Of a stretch of DNA of 7,622 nucleotides, positions 1 to 6,733 are shown piece by piece (position 1 is the first letter of the stretch; each line of letters starts with the position of its first letter). The notes under the pieces are model-generated. The model had not been told where the DNA came from. It was given only the letters and a program-made list of their open reading frames with translations, and made no database searches. Source of the DNA: DASWKG01 sp036396755 (GTDB lineage Bacteria > Actinomycetota > UBA4738 > CALAEC01). The position numbers and the translations under genes were made by a program. Location of the stretch: contig DASWKG010000114.1 of the NCBI GenBank assembly GCA_036396755.1, forward strand, positions 1-7,622, read 5' to 3'.

Positions 1-1
1 G

Positions 2-862
2 GCCGTGCGGCCGCTCCTGCCGCTGCTCGCGCCGGGCCTCGAGGCCGGGCCCGCGCTCGAGGAGATCCGCCGCCGCACGCTCGACGAGTGCGACTACCAC
101 CTCGAGGCGCGCAACCTCGCGGTGCTCTCCGAGCACTTCGAAGGGCACCCGTTCGTGTGGGTGCCGCATCCGATCCCCGAGCTGACGACCAAGCGGGTGC
201 TGACGATGGAACGCGCGCGCGGCCGGTCGTTCGCGGCGATGAAGCGGCTGCCGAGGGCCGAGCGCGACCGCATCAGCGAGATCCTGTTCCGCTTCTACTG
301 GGGGACGCTGCACCGGCGCGGCTTCACCAGCGCCGACCCGCACCCCGGCAACTACCTGCTGATGGACGACGGGCGCATGGCGTTCCTCGACTTCGGGCTC
401 GCGTGCGAGGTCCCGCCCGAGCACGGCAAGGGGCTCCGGCAGCTGCTGGTGGCCCTCGCCGACGGGGACGCCGACGAGGTGATGGAGCACGCGGTGGCGA
501 TGGGCTACGTGAGCAGGCCGGAGCGCACCGACCCCGAGACGCTGCTCGCCTACCTGCGGTTCGCGCTGGCGCCGATCGCCGAGGACCGCGACTACGAGTT
601 CACGCGCGACTACATCGCCGAGCGCACCGCCTCGATGATCGACCCGCGCCACCCCTGGTGGCACTTCGTTCGCCGCCTGAACCTTCCCCCGTGGGCGGTG
701 CACGTGTACCGGCTCGAGATCGGCCTGTTCGCGGTCATGGCCCAGCTCGGCGCGCGGGGCAACTGGCACCGCGTCACGATGGAGCTCTGCGGCGAGCGCC
801 AGCCCGAGACCGACCTCGGCCGCGCCGAGGCCCAGTGGGCCCGCGACCGCCTCACGGCGTAG
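2..862 (+). CDS. ABC1/AarF/UbiB-family atypical kinase, 3' part (5' end outside window)
   Basis: The C-terminal ~286 residues of an ABC1/AarF/UbiB protein-kinase-like protein; the frame is open to the window edge, so the start and the N-terminal KxGQ motif lie upstream. Counting from the first in-window GTG (position 5), I see the family ExD element in LDECDYHLEARN (residues 26-37), the catalytic loop ADPHPGN (110-116) and the DFG metal-binding motif in FLDFGLA (127-133). The rest is a helical C-lobe extension. The family usually has His before ADPHPGN; here it is Ser (GFTSADPHPGN). Known relatives are atypical kinases/ATPases linked to ubiquinone synthesis in proteobacteria and mitochondria. 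In Actinobacteria, which use menaquinone, the substrate is unknown, so I give no gene symbol. There is no transmembrane tail in the visible part. The stop TAG (860-862) directly abuts the stop of the converging fumC. Family call is strong; function uncertain. Confidence 0.9.
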   Translation, partial: AVRPLLPLLAPGLEAGPALEEIRRRTLDECDYHLEARNLAVLSEHFEGHPFVWVPHPIPELTTKRVLTMERARGRSFAAMKRLPRAERDRISEILFRFYWGTLHRRGFTSADPHPGNYLLMDDGRMAFLDFGLACEVPPEHGKGLRQLLVALADGDADEVMEHAVAMGYVSRPERTDPETLLAYLRFALAPIAEDRDYEFTRDYIAERTASMIDPRHPWWHFVRRLNLPPWAVHVYRLEIGLFAVMAQLGARGNWHRVTMELCGERQPETDLGRAEAQWARDRLTA

Positions 863-2266
<1,404 letters not shown>

Positions 2267-2273
2267 GTCGGAT

Positions 2274-2278
2274 CCTCC
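2274..2278 (-). promoter_or_regulatory. Shine-Dalgarno of fumC
   Basis: On the minus strand the sequence reads GGAGG, then 7 nt, then ATG (2266). This is the strongest ribosome-binding site in the window, and it decides the fumC start at 2266 over the longer upstream frame and the internal Met at 2224. Confidence 0.8.
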
Positions 2279-2283
2279 ACCGG

Positions 2284-2324
2284 GATGGTACACGCGCCCC
2301 GGTCCCGCTCGGGCGCGGTATAAC
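2284..2324. promoter_or_regulatory. Candidate divergent promoter/operator between fumC and LiaF-like gene
   Basis: The 67-bp gap 2267-2333 must hold promoters for both divergent genes. On + there is TATAAC at 2319-2324, placed so that transcription would begin about at the LiaF-like ATG (2334). On - there is TACCAT (2284-2289 on +, read in reverse), matching the loose TAnnnT actinobacterial -10 pattern. Between them lies a perfect 7-bp inverted repeat, CGCGCCC (2293-2299) and GGGCGCG (2311-2317), with an 11-nt spacer. I see no clear -35 hexamer for either side. The boxes are seen directly; their function is inference, and in DNA this GC-rich short repeats arise easily. Confidence 0.35.
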
Positions 2325-2333
2325 GTCGGAGAG

Positions 2334-3041
2334 ATGAGACGGCAGGGTGGCGGGGGGATGCTCGGCGGGGTCCTGCTCGTGCTGCTCGGGGTGTTCCTGC
2401 TCCTCGACGCCACCGAGACGGTCGAGTTCGGTGAGGTCTTCTCCACCTACTGGCCGGTGCTCCTCATCGCCTGGGGTGGGCTCGCGATCCGGCGCGAGCG
2501 GGGCCGGAGCCTCGGGGGCACGATCGTCCTGCTGCTCGGGGTCGGGTTCCTTCTCGAGAACCTCGAGGTGTTCGCCGACGACTGGCTGTCGCGCGCGTGG
2601 CCGGTCGCGATCATCCTCCTGGGGTTGAGCGTGGTGATCGGCGCGGCGACGAACCGCAGTCGCGCGCGGCGGAACGCGCCCTCCGACGCCGCGATCTCGG
2701 TCGCCAGCGACTGGGTGGAGGCGACGGCGGTGCTCTCCGGGCGGCGAGAGGCGGTGACGAGCCGCGCCTGGCGCGGGGGAACCGCGACGGCGGTCATGGG
2801 GGCAGTCGACCTCGACCTGCGGAACGCGAGACCGGTCGCCGAGGGCGCGACGCTGCGCACGACGGCCGTGATGGGTGGCGTCGAGGTCCGGGTCCCGAGG
2901 GGGTGGGTGATCGCGATCCGCGGGACGCCCCTCCTTGGCGGCTTCGAGGACAAGACGCAGCCGCCCGAGGACCCCGAGGGGGCGCCGCTCCTCACCATCA
3001 CCGGCACCGCGATCATGGGCGGCGTCGAGGTCAAGCATTGA
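2334..3041 (+). CDS. LiaF-like four-helix membrane protein with C-terminal beta domain
   Basis: A 235-aa predicted membrane protein. Four hydrophobic segments lie near residues 9-25, 38-52, 60-76 and 89-104, followed by a basic stretch (RSRARR, 108-113) and a soluble domain to the end. The helices form two similar pairs: LGGVLLVLLGVFLLLD is echoed by LGGTIVLLLGVGFLLEN, and YWPVLLIAWGGLAI by AWPVAIILLGLSVVI. This looks like a duplicated DUF5668 (LiaI/LiaF N-terminal-like) unit. The soluble part carries three copies of a TA(V/I)MG(G/A)V(D/E) strand motif (about 151-159, 177-185, 225-233), typical of the LiaF C-terminal / DUF2154-like domain. LiaF proteins restrain LiaRS-type cell-envelope-stress signalling, but no histidine kinase or response regulator is in the window, so the role is open. 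Start: ATG 2334 begins MRRQ, typical for the family; the purine stretch GGAGAG touches it, which is too close for a good Shine-Dalgarno. An alternative is ATG 2358. The next gene starts 7 nt after its stop. Confidence 0.85.
   Translation: MRRQGGGGMLGGVLLVLLGVFLLLDATETVEFGEVFSTYWPVLLIAWGGLAIRRERGRSLGGTIVLLLGVGFLLENLEVFADDWLSRAWPVAIILLGLSVVIGAATNRSRARRNAPSDAAISVASDWVEATAVLSGRREAVTSRAWRGGTATAVMGAVDLDLRNARPVAEGATLRTTAVMGGVEVRVPRGWVIAIRGTPLLGGFEDKTQPPEDPEGAPLLTITGTAIMGGVEVKH
2871..3032 (+). repeat. Intragenic direct repeat encoding MGGVEV strand motif
   Basis: ATGGGTGGCGTCGAGGTC at 2871-2888 recurs at 3015-3032 with one T/C change. A diverged third copy begins at 2796 (ATGGGGGCAGTCGAC). The copies encode the repeated MGGVEV / MGAVDL beta motif of the LiaF-like C-terminal domain, so this reflects protein repeat structure rather than a separate DNA element. 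Confidence 0.7.
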
Positions 3042-3048
3042 CCGGGCG

Positions 3049-3318
3049 GTGAGCGAGTTCGAGGCGAAGGTCCGGACGGTGCTCCGGGCCCTGCCGGCGG
3101 GTACGGTCGTGACCTACGGCGAGGTCGCGGAGGAGGCCGGCCACCCGGGAGCTGCTCGGGCGGTCGGCAACGTCCTCGCCCGGGGCGAGGGGCTCCCCTG
3201 GTGGCGGGTCCTGGCGGTGTCGGGCCGCCTCGTCCCCGGCAAGGAGCCCGAGCAGGCCGAGCTTCTCCGCGCCGAGGGCGTTCCCGTCGACGGCGGCCGG
3301 GTCTCGATGGGACGATGA
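3049..3318 (+). CDS. Alkyltransferase-like (ATL) DNA-damage recognition protein
   Basis: An 89-aa relative of the C-terminal DNA-binding domain of O6-alkylguanine-DNA alkyltransferase (MGMT/Ogt). The winged-helix region TVVTYGEVAEEAG (19-31) and the arginine-finger helix GAARAVGNVLARG (34-46) are well conserved. The active-site motif, PCHRV in true alkyltransferases, is PWWRV (50-54): the acceptor Cys is Trp, the mark of ATL proteins. Known ATLs cannot transfer the alkyl group; they bind and flip O6-alkylguanine and hand it to nucleotide excision repair. The conserved GR(L/V).PG.....Q..LL..EGV segment follows to the end. Start: GTG 3049 is the only standard start codon in this frame near the domain edge, 7 nt after the preceding stop and without a convincing Shine-Dalgarno, so translation probably depends on coupling. 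Its stop overlaps the next start as ATGA (3315-3318). The length is typical for short ATLs. No gene symbol assigned; YbaZ/Atl1 are the characterised relatives. Confidence 0.9.
   Translation: MSEFEAKVRTVLRALPAGTVVTYGEVAEEAGHPGAARAVGNVLARGEGLPWWRVLAVSGRLVPGKEPEQAELLRAEGVPVDGGRVSMGR
3315..3318 (+). promoter_or_regulatory. ATGA stop/start overlap coupling ATL to the debranching enzyme
   Basis: The ATG of the glucosidase and the TGA of the ATL gene share bases (ATGA). Only a weak purine run (GGGA, 3309-3312) precedes it. The arrangement implies terminated ribosomes re-initiate on the downstream gene, so the two proteins come from one mRNA. Confidence 0.8.
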
Positions 3319-5390
3319 CCGACCCCACCGACCGCCTCAAGAAGGCCGAGGGGCACGGGACGATGGTGGATCTCGAGCCGGGCTCGATCCAGGTGCTCGA
3401 GGGGTCGACCTTCATGCTCTCGGACCAGCGCGGCGACGTGCGGGAGGGGACCGTGGGCGGCCTTTACCACGAGGACACGCGCCACCTGTCCCGCTGGTCG
3501 CTCACGATCGCCGGCGTCGAGCCCGTGGTCCTCACCTCGGACGAGGTCGACTACTACTCGGCCGCGTTCTTCATGACGAACCCGGACCTCGAGGGCATCC
3601 CCGCGCGCAGCCTCACGATCCAGCGCCACCGGTTCGTGGGCGATGGTGTCCGCGAGACGATCCGCGTCCGCAACCACCTGCGCGAGCCGGTCGAGGTGGA
3701 GCTGCGGCTCGCCTGCGCCGCCGACTTCGCGGACCTGTTCGAGGTGAAGGGGAAGGAGTTCCGCAAGGGCGGTGTCACCACCCGCGCGCACAACCCCTCC
3801 CGGCCGCTGCTCTCGTTCGGGTACGAGCACGAGGTCTTCCGAGCGGCCACGAAGATCCTCTCCACGCAGCCCGCGCGGATCGACGGCGACGACCTGGTCT
3901 GGGATCTGCGCATCGACGCGCGCGACGAGTGGCACACCGGCGTGGTCGTTGCCGTGCACGTCGATGAGGAGGTCCTCGAGCCGACCCACCAGACCTTCGG
4001 CGACCCTGAGAAGGAGGCCACCCGGGTGCTCGGCAAGTGGGAGCACGAGGTGCCCGTCGTCGAGTCCGGCTCCGACGTCCTCCGGCACGTCTACGACAAG
4101 TCGGTGGTCGACCTGGCGGCGCTTCGTCTGCGAGCCGAGGTGGAGGGTAACGAGTACTCGCTCCCCGCCGCGGGGCTGCCCTGGTTCATGACGATCTTCG
4201 GGCGCGACACGCTCATCACCGCGTACCAGTCCATCTGGGTTGGCCCCGAGCTCGCGCGCGGCGCCCTGCTCGCGCTCGCCGCCTACCAGGGCACCGACTC
4301 GAACGACTTCAAGGACGAGGAACCGGGCAAGATCCTCCACGAGATCCGGTTCGGCGAGCTCTCGCTGATCGGGCTGAAGCCGCACCGCCCCTACTACGGC
4401 TCCGCCGACGCGACGCCGCTCTGGCTCATCGTGCTCTCCGAGTACTGGCGTTGGACCGGCGACGACGAGACCGTGCGGACGCTGGAGCCGAACGCGCGCC
4501 GGGCGCTCGAGTGGCTCGAGCGGTTCGGCGACCTCGACGGCGACGGCTACGTCGAGTACCGGACCCGGTCGACCCAGGGCCTGCGCACGCAGGGATGGAA
4601 GGACTCGTGGAACGGCATCCAGTTCGCCGACGGCCGCCTCCCCGAGCCGCCGATCGCGCTCAGCGAGATCCAGGGCTACGCCTACGACGCGCGGTTGCGC
4701 GCGGCCGAGCTGGCCGACCGCGTCTGGGGCGACCCGCAGCTGGCCGAGCGCCTGCGCGCCGGCGCGGCCGCCCTCTTCGACCGGTTCAACGACGATTTCT
4801 GGATCGATGCCCGCGGTGGCTACTACGCGATCGGTCTCGACGACGAGAAGCGGCAGATCGACTCGCTGACCTCCAACCTCGGCCACCTCCTGTGGTCGGG
4901 GATCGTGCCGCCCGAGCGCGCCGGCGCCGTGCGCGACCGGCTGATGTCACCCGAGCTGTTCTCGGGATGGGGCGTGCGGACCCTGTCGTCGGAGGACGCC
5001 GGCTACAACCCCATCGGCTACCACCTCGGGACGGTGTGGCCACACGACAACTCCCTGATCTCCGCGGGCCTCGCGCGGTACGGCTTCCGCGACGAGGCGA
5101 ACCGCATCGCCCTGGCGCTGCTGGAGGCGTCGAAGCACTCCGAGCACCGGCTCCCCGAGGTCTTCGCCGGCTACTCGCGCGACGAGAGCCCCTTTCCGGT
5201 CCGCTATCCCACGGCGTGCAGCCCACAGGCGTGGGCTACGGCCGCGCCCTTCCTGTGGCTCCGCGTGTTCCTCGGCATGGAGCCGCGGGAGGGAGGGCTC
5301 GCTCTCGATCCCGCCGTCCCCGAGGAGGTCGGGGACCTGCGCGTCCGCGGCATCCACGCACACGGCGGTCACCACGACGCCGAGGGCTGA
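3315..5390 (+). CDS. Glycogen-debranching-type amylo-alpha-1,6-glucosidase (GDE_N_bis + six-hairpin barrel)
   Basis: A 691-aa cytoplasmic enzyme (no signal peptide) of the bacterial glycogen debranching / amylo-alpha-1,6-glucosidase group (COG3408-like). An N-terminal beta-rich domain (about 30-250) begins STFMLSDQRGD and contains GGLYHEDTRHLSRW (48-61), typical of GDE_N_bis. From about residue 255 an (alpha/alpha)6 barrel follows, with GLPWFMTIFGRDTL (287-300), QGWKDS (426-431), SEIQGYAYDA (450-459), GYHLGTVWPHDNSLI (568-582) and LPEVFAGYSR (613-622). By analogy with other six-hairpin glycosidases, acidic residues such as Asp298, Asp430, Glu451 and Asp578 are candidates for the active site; I cannot assign acid and base. 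The likely reaction is hydrolysis of alpha-1,6 branches or related alpha-glucosides; the exact substrate is uncertain. Start: ATG 3315 overlaps the ATL stop, giving translational coupling; an internal ATG 3363 is possible. It ends one base before the stop of the converging cyclase gene. Confidence 0.9.
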   Translation: MTDPTDRLKKAEGHGTMVDLEPGSIQVLEGSTFMLSDQRGDVREGTVGGLYHEDTRHLSRWSLTIAGVEPVVLTSDEVDYYSAAFFMTNPDLEGIPARSLTIQRHRFVGDGVRETIRVRNHLREPVEVELRLACAADFADLFEVKGKEFRKGGVTTRAHNPSRPLLSFGYEHEVFRAATKILSTQPARIDGDDLVWDLRIDARDEWHTGVVVAVHVDEEVLEPTHQTFGDPEKEATRVLGKWEHEVPVVESGSDVLRHVYDKSVVDLAALRLRAEVEGNEYSLPAAGLPWFMTIFGRDTLITAYQSIWVGPELARGALLALAAYQGTDSNDFKDEEPGKILHEIRFGELSLIGLKPHRPYYGSADATPLWLIVLSEYWRWTGDDETVRTLEPNARRALEWLERFGDLDGDGYVEYRTRSTQGLRTQGWKDSWNGIQFADGRLPEPPIALSEIQGYAYDARLRAAELADRVWGDPQLAERLRAGAAALFDRFNDDFWIDARGGYYAIGLDDEKRQIDSLTSNLGHLLWSGIVPPERAGAVRDRLMSPELFSGWGVRTLSSEDAGYNPIGYHLGTVWPHDNSLISAGLARYGFRDEANRIALALLEASKHSEHRLPEVFAGYSRDESPFPVRYPTACSPQAWATAAPFLWLRVFLGMEPREGGLALDPAVPEEVGDLRVRGIHAHGGHHDAEG

Positions 5391-5401
5391 GTCAGCCCTC
5401 G
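5381..5401. terminator. 21-bp palindrome spanning both convergent stop codons; candidate bidirectional terminator
   Basis: CGAGGGCTGA (5381-5390), one central G (5391), then TCAGCCCTCG (5392-5401): two perfect 10-nt arms. With a 3-nt loop (AGT) the RNA hairpin has a 9-bp GC-rich stem. The + strand TGA (5388-5390) and the - strand TGA (5392-5394 read in reverse) sit at its tip. There is no T-tract on either side, so it is not a canonical Rho-independent terminator, but U-less hairpins have been proposed as terminators in high-GC Actinobacteria. The repeat is certain; the terminator function is inferred from its place between two convergent operons. Confidence 0.6.
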
Positions 5402-6033
5402 ATGAGGACGACCCTCGCCGGAGCGCCGTCGCCGCCGGCGACGCGCAGCGGCAGCGCCGCGAGCGTGTAGGGACCCGGCTCCACGTCGCCGAGGTCGAGC
5501 CCTTCCACGATCACCACGTCGTTCGACAGGAGCGCCACGTGCACGGGGTGGCCCTCGGCCCCCTTCCGCTCGATCGAGAGGAAGTCGACGCCGACGAGGT
5601 TGATCCCGCGTTCGACGACCCAGCCCGCGCCCTCGGGGGTGAGGTGCGCGTACTCGTCGGGGAACGCGATGGGGAGGCTTCGCCACAGCTCGGAGTTCGC
5701 GGTTCGCAGCAGGAGTCGCTCGGTGCCGTCGGGCACGCCGAGCCGGTCGAGCTCCTCGGGCCCGATCGGCTCCGACCAGCCGCGGAGGTCCGCGACGACG
5801 GCGGGGCCGACCAACGCCTCGACCGGCACCGCGTCGATGCCCGCCGCGTCTTCGATGAAGTGCACCGGGGCGTCGATGTGCGTGCCGGTGTGCGTCCCAA
5901 GCCGAAGCTCCGAGACGTTCGCGTGGTCGCCCGCGGCGAGGGACGCCCGCCGGACGACCTCGACGGCCGGGTCGCCGGGCCACACGAGGAGGTTCCCCCC
6001 GACGGTCAGCGACACGTCGATGACGCGCGTCAT
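5392..6033 (-). CDS. Cyclase-family metal-dependent hydrolase (kynurenine formamidase-like)
   Basis: A 213-aa member of the putative cyclase / KynB superfamily (PF04199-type). The metal-site motif is complete: HTGTHIDAPVHF (48-59) supplies His48, His52 and Asp54, with His58 close by. HVALLSNDVVIVEGL (165-179) provides the later His165 and Glu177 that in KynB complete the binuclear metal site. WPGD (18-21) near the N-terminus is also conserved. Known members hydrolyse N-formylkynurenine, isatin, or cyclic amides and lactones; no kynA, kynU or other tryptophan-degradation gene is in the window, so the substrate is unknown. Length is normal for the family (about 205-220 aa). Start: ATG at 6031-6033 overlaps the upstream gene's stop (ATGA on the minus strand), so it is the second gene of a coupled pair. 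Its last codons and stop lie in the 5381-5401 palindrome. The name kynB would overreach. Confidence 0.9.
   Translation of the reverse strand: MTRVIDVSLTVGGNLLVWPGDPAVEVVRRASLAAGDHANVSELRLGTHTGTHIDAPVHFIEDAAGIDAVPVEALVGPAVVADLRGWSEPIGPEELDRLGVPDGTERLLLRTANSELWRSLPIAFPDEYAHLTPEGAGWVVERGINLVGVDFLSIERKGAEGHPVHVALLSNDVVIVEGLDLGDVEPGPYTLAALPLRVAGGDGAPARVVLIEG
6030..6033 (-). promoter_or_regulatory. ATGA stop/start overlap coupling NimA-like gene to cyclase gene
   Basis: On the minus strand the cyclase ATG (6033-6031) overlaps the TGA of the NimA-like gene (6032-6030). This marks a two-gene operon and fixes both the end of the first gene and the start of the second. Confidence 0.8.
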
Positions 6034-6662
6034 GCGTCGCGTGACGCGATGGTCCGAGGGAGCGGCGTGCCGGGCGGGACTCCATCGTCGGGCTCGGGAT
6101 CGCCGGCGACGAGACGGAGGGGGAGCACGCCCGCCCAGACCGGCGCGTCGGCGTCCTCGGGCTCGTCGATCGGCGGCCCGGTGCGAACCTTCGCCGACGC
6201 CTCGTCCAGGGGAAGGGCCAGCACGGTGGTCGTCTTCAGCTCCTTGTCGGTGGGCGTGCGCACCTCGTCCCAGCGGCCCGGCATGAGCCGCTCGGTGTAG
6301 CGGCGCATCGCCTCGCGCTTCGCCTCGAGGTCGGCGATCTCGGTCGCCGAGCCGAGCACGACCACCGACCGGTAGTTCATCGAGCTGTTGAACACGGACC
6401 GCGCAAGCACCAGCCCGTCGAGGAGGGTCACCGTCACCGCCACCGGCGCGCCGTCGCGGAGCGTCCGCAGGAGGCGGCTCCCCGCCGACCCGTGGAGGAA
6501 GAGGTCGTCGCCGACCCGGACGAAGGCCATCGGGATCACGAACGGCTGGCCGTCGTGGACGAACCCCACGTGCGCCACGATCGCCTCGTCGAGGATCGCG
6601 TCGATCGTCTCGCGGTCGTAGTGTCCCCGCTCGGGGTGCCGGCGAACGGTCACGCGGCTCAT
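6030..6662 (-). CDS. NimA/PNPOx-like flavin-nucleotide-binding protein
   Basis: A 210-aa protein of the pyridoxamine-5'-phosphate-oxidase-like group often annotated as nitroimidazole-resistance (NimA) or flavin-nucleotide-binding protein (PF12900-type split barrel). The family pattern is clear: RHPERGHYDRETIDAILDEA (8-27), HVGFVHDGQPFVIPMAF (31-47), LFLHGSAGSRLL (54-65), VTVTLLDGLVLARSVFNSSM (76-95), NYRSVVVLG (96-104), PGRWDEVR (128-135), EASAKVRTG (154-162) and PVWAGVLPL (174-182). Such split-barrel proteins bind FMN, F420 or heme; the physiological substrate is seldom known. Start: ATG at 6660-6662 has TAAGG 8 nt upstream and matches the family N-terminus; the frame stays open further upstream to 6965, but that part is an Arg-rich shadow overlapping otsB. 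The last ~25 residues beyond PLRLVAG are low-complexity (DPEPDDGVPPGTPLP). It overlaps the cyclase gene by 4 bp and is probably transcribed from the 6663-6733 gap. Confidence 0.9.
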   Translation of the reverse strand: MSRVTVRRHPERGHYDRETIDAILDEAIVAHVGFVHDGQPFVIPMAFVRVGDDLFLHGSAGSRLLRTLRDGAPVAVTVTLLDGLVLARSVFNSSMNYRSVVVLGSATEIADLEAKREAMRRYTERLMPGRWDEVRTPTDKELKTTTVLALPLDEASAKVRTGPPIDEPEDADAPVWAGVLPLRLVAGDPEPDDGVPPGTPLPRTIASRDA

Positions 6663-6670
6663 CCCGGCGA

Positions 6671-6675
6671 CCTTA
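6671..6675 (-). promoter_or_regulatory. Shine-Dalgarno of the NimA-like gene
   Basis: The minus strand reads TAAGG, then 8 nt, then ATG (6662). The spacing is good and supports the short start over the upstream open frame. Confidence 0.6.
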
Positions 6676-6676
6676 G

Positions 6677-6707
6677 CATCGGCCCGCGGTCGCGTACCCT
6701 GCCGATG
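6677..6707. repeat. 7-bp inverted repeat in the gap between otsB and NimA-like gene
   Basis: CATCGGC (6677-6683) and GCCGATG (6701-6707) are perfect inverted copies separated by 17 nt. They lie in the 71-bp gap upstream of the NimA-like start, where an operator could sit. The spacer contains CCGCGG (6684-6689) and GTAC (6694-6697), both small palindromes. The repeat is seen directly; a regulatory role is inference. I see no convincing -10/-35 pair in this gap on the minus strand. Confidence 0.45.
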
Positions 6708-6733
6708 TGGTTCGCGCTTCGCGGGCCCACCCC

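Noticed and set aside
2267..2446. N-terminal extension of fumC by 60 codons
   Set aside because: The extension is Ser/Pro/Arg-rich, unlike any fumarase N-terminus, would overlap the LiaF-like gene, and the ATG at 2266 has an ideal GGAGG.
2935..3048. Earlier start for the ATL gene inside the LiaF-like gene
   Set aside because: The extra 38 residues are Arg/Ser/Pro-rich shadow of the upstream gene; the family domain begins at the GTG at 3049.
3114..4886. Very long open frame (about 590 codons) on the minus strand opposite the debranching enzyme
   Set aside because: It is antisense to a clearly conserved enzyme, has low-complexity Arg/Val/Glu/Ala-rich translation with no family motif, and open antisense frames are expected in DNA this GC-rich.
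6709..6727. Hairpin downstream of otsB as a terminator
   Set aside because: The CGCG-CTT-CGCG core has only 4 strong pairs; on the minus-strand RNA the extension has two C/A mismatches, and there is no U-tract. Too weak to annotate.
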